A DNA stretch of 64,000 nt, from contig NC_046677.1 in the NCBI RefSeq assembly GCF_003369915.1, forward strand, positions 8,122,001-8,186,000, read 5' to 3'. Every line of letters begins with the position of its first letter. The first letter of the stretch is position 1. The position numbers and the translations under genes were made by a program. The notes under the pieces were generated by a model. It saw only the letters and a list, made by a program, of their open reading frames with translations, ran no database searches and had not been told where the DNA came from. This document shows, piece by piece, positions 48,066 to 59,700 of the stretch. The DNA is from Drosophila miranda. Its lineage: Eukaryota > Arthropoda > Insecta > Diptera > Drosophilidae.

Positions 48066-49127
48066 TCAAAAATATTCAACAAAAAAACAGTAGCAATGCT
48101 GTGACGTCAATGTTCCTGCTATTTGAAGACTTATTTCTTGTCAACCAGAGTATGGGCATTGTATATTTTTTCAAGCTGTTTACAAACGAAATTAATAAAA
48201 ACCTTGTATTAGATTGAACTTTTTTGGCCTATTCATGCATTTGATATATATATATTTATATATTTGCCTGGGATGACAAACATTTTCTCAATTCTATAAT
48301 ATCCTTCCCTAGGGTATGTTTTTCCTATGTTGCAGCAACATGGAATCCATATAAACTTCGTTTCTTCAAATATACCGCCAAATACATTAGAACGTTAAAA
48401 GGGACGACGCGATTTTTGCTTTCGGCCAATGAAAATCGTCAAAAATGAATTGCAAAACTTGTTGCTGTTGGAAAATAATATGAAAAGTATAAAACTTGAA
48501 AGGTATAAGGGAAGGCACCTCGGTATAATATTACTAAGTACAGGACCCTCAGCAATAAACATATAATTTTATCACATTGATAAATACTCTACAGGATTGG
48601 TTTCTTTTGAGGTCTTCCTTTATTTTAGATTGTGTGTAAAATGAGCTTTAAACAAAAAATGGTAAGAAGGTAATGTAAGGTAAAAGAGTATACAACTACC
48701 CAACCATCGAATGGATAATTGCTAGAGCTGAGCGCCAAAGTGAAATTTTTTGAAAGTGAATGAGTGACAATGATATGAATGCAACCCGTGGAATAAGTGA
48801 TGCAGGGGGGTACGCTCTGAGAGATTGAGAATTCAAAAACCGTGTTAAATGAAATAAAACCGTGTAAAAAATGTAAAATTTTTCGATTTTCAAACCGTGC
48901 TATTTTAGAACCGTGTAAAAACAGATTTACGTGTACATACGTTTGTAGCACACGAGCGATTAAAGTATTATTATTATTGTTACTGTAACGGAATATATTG
49001 ATATTTTGGTGTCTATCATGTGTCTATCTCTACTGGTTTCAGCTTCTTAAAGTGAGGCGTCGCACTATTAAATTTTTTATGACTTATGTTAGCTAATAAA
49101 ACCAACAATTATTATGGGTATTCTCTA
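48066..49127. other. Intergenic region between fs(2)ltoPP43 and Uvrag
   Basis: About 1 kb of AT-rich DNA separating two divergently transcribed genes, with a short TA run near 48,245-48,265. I see no ORF or RNA gene. Confidence 0.6.
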
Positions 49128-49135
49128 TATCGATA
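49128..49135. promoter_or_regulatory. DRE (DREF site) upstream of Uvrag
   Basis: TATCGATA, the perfect palindromic DNA-replication-related element bound by DREF, sits 200 bp before the Uvrag start codon. DRE promoters usually serve widely expressed genes. Confidence 0.6.
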
Positions 49136-49334
49136 TTTTCTTCGATAGTTTAAAAGACGAATCGTTTTTCAACACTTACTGGTCCAGCAAACAGCTGTTT
49201 CGCGAATAGTGGTTTTTTTGTTGAAAGTCCTTGCGAAAAAACCACAACCAAAACTTAATTTGGTGAGCAATGTACTGGGTACTACGGGTACCGTAACAGC
49301 GTAACCGGCATCCACCCCTCAATCCACAATTGCA

Positions 49335-51561
49335 ATGAATCTGCGGCCGCGCTGCCGCAAATGGTTGCCGCTGGCAACGCAGCAGCTCCGTCTCCGCAAC
49401 CTGACGCGTATCCAGGGATTCAACATTGTGTGCCGCCAATTGAGTGGAGTGACGGAGGCGGAAGTGGAAGCTGAGGCGGATTCGGAGGACGTGTTGCTTT
49501 ACTATACGCTTCACACAGATAAGGCTAGTGAAGCACTCTACACGAGCGAGCGGCTGCCGCAGCGCCATCAGCAGCAAAAGTGGGCGGAGATAGGTGCAGA
49601 CGGCGATGCCTGGCGGAAATCTAATGCGCAGTGTGTGAGCGTCAAGGTGTGGAAGCACTGTCCGGCAGCCAAGCGAAGGACGAAGGACAAGTGCGGGTAA
49701 GTGAGAGGTTCGTTCAAGGTTGTCGGCCAGTTCCGTAACGCTTTCGCTTTTCAGGGAGCATGGCAGACGCCCTGAGCTGCTGTTCAGCTGGGGCGTATAT
49801 TTCTCAGGCCTGATACCCCTGGCTCCTCTGACGATTGCCCATTGCGGCCAGAACTGTTTGATTTTCCAAATGAATGGCGAACAGTTTGTGTCCCCGTCGA
49901 TGATCAGCGAGCAAGGCCTGCATGCGCAGCTGCATCTACACTATCAGAATTACGGGGAGGAGGAAAAGGAGGAGCAGCCCAAGGACCAGCTCGGCATCAA
50001 CTCTCCCAACACCAGTCGCAGCGCGAGTCCCGTCCTGAAAATGAGCACGATGCGGCACGTCCAACTGAAGTGCCATCAGCAGGAGATTCGCCGCAGCTAC
50101 AACCTGGACAAGCTGCTCTTGCTGCAGCGCCTGCAGCGACTGCAGCAGCAGAAGCTACGCCACATGACTGAGATCGGCAAGGAGATTGCTCGCCTGAGCG
50201 TTCACTGCGTCACCAGGAACGAGCTGCGGCTCAAGCCCCGCACCACATCCCTATCCGGAGACCACTCCCACCACATTCACCATTCCATGGGGCGTACGCT
50301 CAGCGTTCTGCTGGCCGAGCAACAGCAGATTGCCCCCCTGGCGCTGTACAATGCCCAGCAGCTCACCAAGCAGATTGAAGGTCTGCGCTGCAAGCAGCGG
50401 CTACTCCAAGCGGAGCGGGAAACCTGCCAGCAGCGCAACGAGAAAGCCACCCTTCGTCTGGAGGCACTCGCTGAGAGAAGGGAGGCCCTGCAGCAGAAAT
50501 TGCACAGGCAGCGGCATCACCTCGAAAAAGAACGCCTAGAGCTGCAGTTGCTGCAGCCCCAGCACCTGGCCCAGCGGGATCAGCGACGCCAGATTATGCG
50601 GCAGATGGAACGACGCATGTCGACTTTGGTGCTGGAGCTGCAGGAGATCTACAACATCCAGAGCGTGGGCGGGGGTCAGCAGCTCAGCATTTGCGGCATT
50701 GCCTTCCCCCACATGGAGCAGTACACAAGTGATTCGCGGCAGGCGGCCAATGCCCAGGTCCTTGAGAATGTCTCACCGCTGGCGGTGAGTGCGGCACTCG
50801 GCTATGTGGCTCATCTAGTGCAGATGCTGGCCATTATCATGGACCGGCCCCTACGGAACCGCATCCTCTACGAGCCCTCCAAATCGAGGATTGTGGACGA
50901 GATCAAAGAACTAACCTACACCACAAGAGAGTAAGTGCAGGCGTGGTATTTTAAAAGTATTCCTGTCTTGAAATGATGCCTCTCTTTCGATCAGGTTCCC
51001 CCTCTATACGCGCTCCGTTCTGCCGTCCCAACAGACCAAATATGCCATCTACCTGCTGCGTCAGAACGTCTCCCAGCTATGCTTCGACATTATCGGTCAC
51101 TGTGATCTGCGCAACACCTTCGGCAATCTCCTGGAGCTGTTCAGCACCTTGCGATATATCGAACGCACCCAGAGGGGCGACGAGACGGACAGTGGCAGGA
51201 CGCGACTGGTAAATGGTCTGACAACCCCGGCGAACGCGCACTTGTCCCAGTCCCATTCATCGGTGGACATGAATCATGTGGCGCTCCCCACCAGCGCAAA
51301 TGCGGCCAAGGATGCCCTGCTCCAGCAGCTGCTGCCACCGGGCGTGAGTCAGGCTCTGGCCATCGAGGGTTATGCGTCAACGCAGCGGTATGATAAATTA
51401 AGTTATATTTACCCTTAGGGGACCACTAATAATGATATCTTTATAGCATTTGTCGTTCAGTGGGTTCCTACTCGGATGGCGAGGATGAATTTCGACCCAG
51501 ATTGGAGCACAACTATTCCAATTCGGACTCAAACATAGCCCTCCAAATGGAGCGCAGCTGA
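49335..51561 (+). CDS. Uvrag: UVRAG orthologue, Vps34 complex subunit in autophagy and endosome traffic
   Basis: Four exons: 49335-49696, 49755-50930, 50995-51387 and 51447-51561; phases are consistent, total 681 residues (human UVRAG is about 700). The protein joins Beclin-1/Atg6 and Vps34 in PI3-kinase complex II, which acts in autophagosome maturation and endocytic trafficking. A C2-like region occupies roughly residues 20-180 (VSVKVWKHC, LFSWGVYFSGLIPL). A long coiled coil follows at about 235-420 (many Leu, Gln, Arg, Glu; EAERETCQ-like heptads). Then comes the conserved UVRAG/Atg14-type domain (LGYVAHLVQMLAIIMDRPLRNRI; FPLYTR; LLRQNVSQLCF). The C-terminus is acidic and serine-rich (SDGEDEF). 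The first ATG in frame is used; it follows the DRE by 200 bp. Poly-A signal AATAAA at 51,873-51,878. Confidence 0.92.
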
Positions 51562-51872
51562 ATGGGGTGCACCATACCAATATATCTGATGTATCGAGCG
51601 TCTATACTCGTATTTAAACACCCATACTCCCGGTACCATAGCCTAGCGATTAAAGCCCCCCAAAAAACAAAGCAATCTGCACAGCTGTATCCCAAAGTGA
51701 TTGTATTAGTTGAAACACATTTGTTCTCCTTTAAATTATTAGATCGGATGTGTGATTGCTTTGAGAACAGCCCAAAATACGGACCGCGTCTACTGTGTGC
51801 ATATTATTTTTAGTTGTCTAAGATCTCTATGTAAATGGCCGTTTATTGTTTTTTCTGCTAATCTAAGCTATA

Positions 51873-51878
51873 AATAAA
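51873..51878 (+). terminator. Uvrag polyadenylation signal
   Basis: AATAAA about 310 bp after the Uvrag stop codon, in AT-rich sequence with a downstream T/GT-rich element (TTTGTTGATG). Confidence 0.6.
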
Positions 51879-52204
51879 CATTAAACATTTTATACAAATT
51901 TGTTGATGCTTCAATCTTAATTCTTCGTTTAAATTTGAATGTGATCTTACCGCCAATCAGTGCTGTGTACTGTTAGCAGGTTTCATTTCAACAATTTAAT
52001 AGTTGAATCGGGATCAGGATATATATACAGAAATCAGATCAAATGCAGTAATATGGCAAAAACATGAGAGTCTATGAAAACGACAGTTCTTCAATATTAT
52101 TACGAAATAGGGTATACAAATGCCCATACTTCGGTTGACAAGCAACAAGTCTTCAGTTATCAGAAACTCACTTACGTCGCCACTGTGATTCTGTGGATCT
52201 TTTT

Positions 52205-52476
52205 GCTTAAACCTTGTTTTGGACACAATACAATAAAAAGGAGTACTTAAAAGTAGCATATCTTGTGGAAAATTTATTCGTCAATGTAATTAAATTGTGT
52301 AGGCAGACTTGAGGGTTCTATCTATCTAGTAATATTCTACGGAATATCAAAAACGGGGATTATGTCTGATGGAACTTGAATAATTCGTCACTATATTTAC
52401 AGTATATTTAGAAAATAAGACGGTATATTTCTGAGGGTCAGACCGTATATTTTATCGCTAAGTCCAGGTCACACTG
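52205..52476 (+). promoter_or_regulatory. Promoter-like dispersed repeat, copy 3
   Basis: Runs from GCTTAAACCTTG through GAGTACTTAAAAGTAG (52,241), GTTCTATCTATCTAGTAATATTC (split by one substitution from copy 2), GAACTTGAATAATTCGTCA, then GTATATTT motifs, and ends GGTCACACTG at 52,467-52,476. It matches copy 2 read on the other strand along almost its whole length. It faces right, towards the 52-codon ORF at 52,568 and the ATP9 gene. Confidence 0.6.
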
Positions 52477-52567
52477 ATTTTCTTTCCATGTCTAGCTCAC
52501 ACATCTAGCAAATTGCACACTTCTCATAGTATTTCCTAGTGTTTTCCGGTATATTTTAAGACGCATT

Positions 52568-52726
52568 ATGGACTTACCCTCTGGTGCAAAAATTTCGGAA
52601 AAAATAGATGTCAAAAAGTGGATAACGGAGGTTTTCACACTGGCGCTTCCATGTGGCTTATATGAAAAAAACGGGCAAACAATTTTGAAACGTCCACATT
52701 TCCCCTTCAGGTGTCGCTCCTTATAA
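52568..52726 (+). CDS. Small ORF (52 codons) behind a promoter-like repeat, unrecognised
   Basis: ATG at 52,568, 92 bp after the motif-1 site of copy 3, opens a frame of 52 codons to TAA at 52,724-52,726. The product begins MDLPSGAKISEKIDVKKWI and ends with a basic segment. It has balanced composition, unlike neighbouring AT-rich chance frames. It lies between two copies of the promoter repeat, so it may be the leftover first exon of a duplicated or degraded gene, or a real micropeptide. I recognise no family. Confidence 0.25.
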   Translation: MDLPSGAKISEKIDVKKWITEVFTLALPCGLYEKNGQTILKRPHFPFRCRSL

Positions 52727-52819
52727 TTACACAAAAATGTAGTTAATATATAGCAAACGTGTGTTGAACGTGCATTTACCATGCAAGGAAATGAATTTAG
52801 TGAAAATTGTTGTTTGTTT

Positions 52820-53045
52820 TAACCTTATTTCATAAGCAATGCAGTATAGATGAAAACTTAAATTTAACCAGTCTTGTAGGAAATTGATTTAATAATCGGA
52901 TAAAATTATGAGTTCAGACCTGAGGGTTTTAGCTAGCTAGTTATATTCAACCGAATATTCAAAACGAGGAATAGTCAGTATAATAATAATTCGTCAGTAT
53001 ATTTACGGTATATTTTGAAATTTGTGACGTACTTTTGGTATATTT
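52820..53045 (+). promoter_or_regulatory. Promoter-like dispersed repeat, copy 4, at upstream ATP9 promoter
   Basis: Diverged copy of the same element 600 bp downstream of copy 3. It shares TCTTGTAGGAAAT, ACCTGAGGGTTTTAGCTAGC and AATTCGTCAGTATATTTACG, with GGTATATTT motifs to 53,045. The terminal motif 1 is degraded (GTGACGTAC). It sits about 700 bp upstream of the first ATP9 start codon and faces it. Confidence 0.5.
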
Positions 53046-53740
53046 AAAAAAAAAATAACAAAAACGTGTCACAAAAACAACAGAAAAGTTACAGTAAAAT
53101 GTGCAATTCGCTCTTAAATATAAATAAACCATAAGCGTAAATGTTGACGAAATGTGAAGAAGCGGAAGAAAAGTTTCTATTGCAGTGTGTGTGTGGGAGC
53201 TCTCGCGGGTGTGTGTTGGCTGTGTGTGTTTGCCAATGGCCTTTGGATTTTACGAGTTTATTAACAAAAAATCATATAGTCGGGCGCTCGATTGTTCGGT
53301 ATCACTGACTTTTATAGTGACGAATGGTAGCCGGCAACCGTTTGTGATGATAAGAAGTGTTTTAATCGTAATTTGACTCGTGCAACGCCGCCACGAAATA
53401 AAGGTGTTTTGTTGATAGATGGGATTTACGGTTTTATGACAAACACACACCCACATGTTTACCGTTCAAACAAATCGAGAGAGGCGGCAGGCTGATAAGG
53501 AGCAGACTACTTCCAGCACGTGAATAGCGCCTTGAGGGGGGTCTCTCAGGGGAAACGTGGCAGAGAAATATTTGAAATCAACAGACTGAATCGACTTCGA
53601 AATCATAAAATATATAAGCAAATGCAATGCATATTTCAAATTAGGTTAAAGGCAAAACATCAAAATTCCCCTATTTGAGGCAGGCGCGCAGCCAAGCAAC
53701 AACAAAAACACCTGTGTAAACTCTCTTTCGCTCTCTTAAG

Positions 53741-56700
53741 ATGGCTGAAAACAATGTGCCGCTACGAGACTTTGACGAAGAGAGCGAAACCGACTCTGAG
53801 ACAGAATTACTCATACGCAGAGACGTACGGACCGCGAGCTTCGCTGCCGCCAGCAGCAGCATCAAGAGCAACAGCAAAAACAACAGCAGGGGCAGGCACC
53901 GCAAAAGCTCAACTGGTTATAGCGGTGTCGTCAACAGCAGCAGCGGCGGCGGCAGCTTTCTGGGGAATCTCTTTGGGCACAGTCTTGGCTCTGCCGCCGG
54001 ACAAATACGTTATAGAAATGAGCGAAGTCGCGAGCGCGCGAAATACTCGAACAGCAGCAGCAGCAGCAGTGTTTCGAAACTGGCGCAATTAACGCAGACG
54101 TCAGCGGGTGGCAGCGCTGTTGCTGGTTCCGCTGCTTCCGGCCCCAGCGAGGGTGCGGCCACAGGTGTGGGCGACAGTGCGGGAGTTGCAAGTGATCTTG
54201 GCAACGGGACACACAGCACCGTCATCGATCCGGAGAACGGCTCGGCCACCGTTTTCTACCAGAACAACCGCCGACGGAGCAAGGGCCGCAGCTTCGGAAG
54301 CATCTGCAAGCTGTGCCTCTGCAGGTGAGTGAATGCTTGAGGTGCCACGTTGCGTATGCGCAATATTTACAGCAAGTGTGGCAACAATAAAAAAAAACAG
54401 ATGTTTTAAAAAGAATTGTGGTATTTACTGAGTATAAATCGGAGATAAGAGTATGTGCACCCAGAGGGGTTCCTAAAAGCGGGTTCCTACGTTAGAGTGA
54501 AATATCTTCTAAGCGGACAGCAGGGTTTCTAGGAAGTAAATGGAGTCCTCAAAATAAAGATTATTTTACTGATTGTAAGCCATTCTCTGAGACACCAAAT
54601 CATCGACCGTTGACCTTTCTTCTTGACTTATTTCAATAACTTTTCCTATGCCAAATTGTTCCCTTCTAGACAACTTGTTGCCCTTCCTGCCACTGTTCAT
54701 TATTACAGTGAAATCTCTATTGAGTGGGCGCATAAACTGGGGCTCCGCAGATGTCTTTCCACATATGATTCGCTGTATTTGGGTTTCGAAATTGTTGCGC
54801 CATAAGAACAGGCAACGTCTTCTGTTGCAGTGCGATTTTCTTATGGTCGAAAGCTTTTACGAAAAACATTTCCAAGAAATCATTCTAGTGTGCTCTCTCG
54901 GTGAATTTTGAAATGTGAGTCGCGATGTGCCACACATTGTATATATGTGTAGCCGATCCCGAGATATATTTTTAATTTACCTAATTAGAAAGAAAAATGC
55001 TAGAGAACATGGGAAAGGCAGGGCACGGGCACACACTTGTAAGTGGCTGGGGAAAAATAAATTAAAAACATTTCGAACTGCAAATCGATAAACGTGACAG
55101 ACAGATCCCCGGACCGTCGACCGTCGCCGTAGACCATTCCAGCTTTGTGTTGGGTGAAAATATTTCAACAAATAGAAAGAAATACAAACCAAAACAAGAC
55201 TATAAATAGTGTCCGAGCGACAACTGTCGGCTGATAGGCACAAAACAAAAGGAAAAACTCTTGTTGGACTCCAAATGTTGCAAGCCCCAGACCAACCCAA
55301 ACCTCCCCCAAATTTCTCTCTCTCTTAAATCTAATCGATGTTTGCCGTGCCGTGCAATTCGTTAGCTCGAAAACAGCTCGAGAAGTCACATCAAAAAAAA
55401 AAGACTCACAAAAACAAAACCAGTTCCCATCATATCCATGGGCTCTGTCTTAAAAACAATACACGAAATGCTGTTTTCAAGGTTTCTAAATTATACAAAC
55501 GAGTTCCGCAGAAGAAGAAGTCGCTTAGAGGTGTTTGTTCCCCTTTTTGTTTTTTGTCGGTCGATTCTTTTTGTGTCAAGAAATTGAAAGTTTTGTTCCT
55601 CCGTGCGGCGGCTAATCAGAAGCAGGTCATTCTTTTAGCCGCAAAAAATCGGAGCACAGAAATCCGCATTGCGTCGAGAGTCAGCTCGTAAAAATTATGA
55701 CTGTGCGTCTCGAAAAAGGGTTAAGCATAAGCTATCATTTCATAAAAGTTTAAACAAATCCAATTATCTGCAAAAACTATAACAGTCTACTGAACGAATG
55801 TCGTTGAACAAAGAGCGAACAGTGAGAAACCAACACTAGTTGACGTTTTACAACACTTGTGACACTTCTATCCCCGAATCGTTCAATCAGCAAATTACAA
55901 GCGTATGAAGTTTTGATTAGTAACCGATTAGTAGTTATTCCTTATAATATATCAGAACTCTTTTGACCCTTGCGGTCTGTGCAGAAAATATTTTGTAACT
56001 ATCTTTATTATTAAAACAATTGATTGTAAAATACTTGTACATAGCTCTCCTTGAAAATATACCGTCTGATTCACAATAACAATTTACCCACAATGTTTCA
56101 TTGCCGCAAATAAATCCCTGAGAGATAGATAATACATCAGGAATATTTATAAAACGAAAGTGCAGCAATCTGCTGTGGAGATTGTCTCTGGCTTTGTAAT
56201 CATGTGAGCAGTAAAATGTGTAATTTACTTTTATTATTGAACCTACGAATGGGCTCAATGTCATCTCTTTTGATTATTTGTTTAAGCATTCAAAATCAGC
56301 CTCTTCTTCGATGCCACTGACCATGATGGGACTCTTGAAACCTTCGCACTGGCTTCAGCTTCATCTTCAGTTTTTCTCCAATTTTTCGACACCCATTTGC
56401 TGGAAGGTTTTTGTTTCTTTGCGGCCTGGCTGTTGCCTGGTTGCCTGGCTTTTGTCTAGGTCTAACTTTTGGTTGGGCTTTTCGCTTGAATTTCACCGCT
56501 CGACTCGACTGGGCTCGACTCTGATTGCCGTTTCGGTTATATGAGGCTCAAAGATTTCGACAGCCCGATTAGAATTGCAAAGTGAGGAGGCGCCATGCGG
56601 CACATTCGTTGCTGTTGTGGCAGCACTATAGTGGAACCAACAGAGCGTTTATTTCCCCTATTTTCCTATTCCCCCACACATAGTATTTACAGCTACACAT

Positions 56701-59700
56701 TTTTTCCATACGCAACAGATGTGGATATAAATTCCATTTGTGCCGAAAACGCGGCAGACGGTGATAAGGTTTTTCCACCTTTATTCTCAGACTGTTGTAC
56801 TATATTGTTTCTATAATGCACTTAAAACTAGAACTGAACTTTACGTACTGCCATAAGCAGCACATTCACTTTTGCGGATAAGGTTACCCTGTATCAATGT
56901 GTCCGCTCGCTTATGGGAAATTTTTACACCGAAACAGGTACATCTATGGAATATTTCTTTGGAAATACGGCAATGGAAAAGGAAAATGACAAGAATATCG
57001 GCCAGAAAATTAAGGAAAGAAAACAGTACACGAGCAGATGTTCATACGCTTATATCAATCTCGTAGTCAATTCATGCCACAGGGAGAATAATCGTACTAT
57101 TCAATCATGCATTTTTCCAACATATCATATATTTATTGTTTTAATAAGAGCATGCAGTTCCTTCACAGGCAATAAATTGATTGGCAATCGACGTATATGA
57201 TTAAACTGATTGGTTGGAATATCATATTAGGAAAGAGGTTTAGGCTGTGAAAATGTACCCTATACACTCTCTGTAAATCGACTCTTTAATTATTTATTTC
57301 CATCCCCAGGATATTTTGAACTATTTAAGCCACTTTTGCGGATTTCTAGAAATCACCCGCCCACTTACGGGGCTAATTGGAATTGGCATTAAATATGGCC
57401 ATTTCCAACTGGCGACAGACTTTTCCCGTGCTCGTGTTACCGCCATCGCATGGAAATTAGTGCGCCGCCAGGCCCCACATGCCCACATGCTCCACCCCCC
57501 GCTCCACGCCAAACTGTCAATGGCAACGCCTCATGATATTATTTTTAGTTGTTCTGTTGGCTGTTTGCAAATGCAAACAGTTGGTAGGAAATAGGGGAAA
57601 AGCGACGACGATTGACGCCCGCAATGGGCTCTGCCACTGCCAACGCTCTGCGCCACCCACTGGGAATGTGGGCTAATAACCAAACGCCAGAAAGTAACAT
57701 GTGGGCTCACTCGTCATATCTGCTGTAGTGGGTAGTGTAGCCAGAATAAAGGCTTTAAACTCCCAGCTGGGGCAGACCCTCCCGCATTACGTTATTTTTA
57801 AATAATCTTGGTTTGGAAAACCTTCATACTTGTGTACACAACTCAGCCAAAAAGCTGCCCGTATAGTTTTATATGAGGCACTCAAACCATACAGGGGCAA
57901 AATATATTAGATATATTAGTAGATAAAATCTGGATCAGGTTGGATTTATATTATTTAAAGAATTAATTAAAGAATATGCATTTTATAGGACTTTTGGCCT
58001 GATCATCATTTGAGAAAATGCAAGCGAGATCATACTTCTTCCAAGAACCCCAATGAATGCCGTAAGGTTGAACTTTACTTCTTTTACCATCTTCATACTA
58101 TTTTCCATTGATGAACTGTAACAATAAGAAAATAAATATGATAAATCGTAATTATAAAGAGCGTTATTTCTGAATAAAAAATTTGTACCACAATAAGCAA
58201 TTAAAAAACCACCAACCACCTCCTTGATTAAACGCGCAATATCTTGAATGTCTAGTGAATATCATTATCCCGGTCCAATGTGGTAAACTTCATTTTCAGA
58301 TGATTACTTAGTAAATCTCCGCCTGTTCCTGAATACTCTCCCACTGATTTGAGTTCGTAGGCTTCACCTTCTCTCCCTATTTGAAATCATCGAAATGAGC
58401 ATAGCTTGTGGCTCCGTGCTCATCTCGAAGTCTGATGTACAACTCGTGAGGCTGGTTTTTGGTTATTATGTGGATTTTGTCCAGTCCCAGAAAGAATTCT
58501 CCCCTACTTTTCTGCGTTGAATGTCTCGTTGTCGCTGTCCCGTGGTCTCTGCTGGCAAGGAAGGATCTCTCGTGCAGCGAAAGTCAAAAGATGATCAATG
58601 CAAAGCCCGAGTTCCGCAGGTTCCACTTGACTCTCGTACTGTCGATGCACAACTAATCTGATTTCAAATGGAAATCTCATGTTTATATATTAATTCAGCA
58701 AAGGCTGATAAGAGCGTGCAAGATTATTGTGCAAGTTTTTATTTTAATATGTAAATTTTTATTAATTTCATATTTAAATTGAATATTCATTATATTCTCT
58801 CTTATATACGCGTAGCATTCAGCTAGAAATGTCCCATCCTCAGTAGATACATAACTTGAATATGCGACCCAGCCATCATTCATCCATTCATCCATCTGCA
58901 AAGGCGGCTCCTCCTGTAAGCGGGTGTGCCAGGTGGTGCATAAATTATACAAATCATTCACTCAGGTCTTCAATTCAGTTCTGGTTTGGTAATAAGTGCG
59001 GGCACTCCATTCTATTGCATGGGAAAGCCTTCAAAAATTTGTGGATATTTTTACTCATTTCTGATGGATCTACAAGCAGATAGATTCTTAAGCTTGAAGA
59101 TGATTGAAATCTTTCCTTCAGACATCCAATAAACTGGATTGGAAATAGTTCCCACTCTATGCATTCCCTTCCCCTTGCTAGATTTAATTTATCCATTGAA
59201 AACTGCTTATAAGAATCTTTGCAAGTGCGGATGCACTGCAAACGATGGACAGTTCATGGGAAATGGTGGATGCAATATCGGATTGAGCAATCCCGTCATC
59301 CACTTGTGTCATAATCTGCTGATGTCTACGAATTGTTTCGAAACTTCCAGTTAATTACCTAGACTGAGATGCAGTGCAGTGCAGTATACTTATTTTTAAT
59401 GTCAACGAATGCCATTTTATTCAAATCGAAACTGAATGAGTACGCGCTTGACTTGAATCACATATAAGTGAATCAGGAAAGGCATATAAATGTTCTAGGC
59501 ACACACACTCGTATTTAACGACAGTGACACACTTTGTGCTTATGGCAGAAACTTTAAAGCTAAAAAGCGCTGACATCTTGTCGGCTCTCCGTCCCTTTGA
59601 AGTGCCCTGTGAGTCATTTACTGAGGGCCAGAAGATGGAAAAACAGTGCCAGAAGATTGTAGAAGGTGGAAGGCAGAAGGTGAGCGAATTCCTGGCCCTT

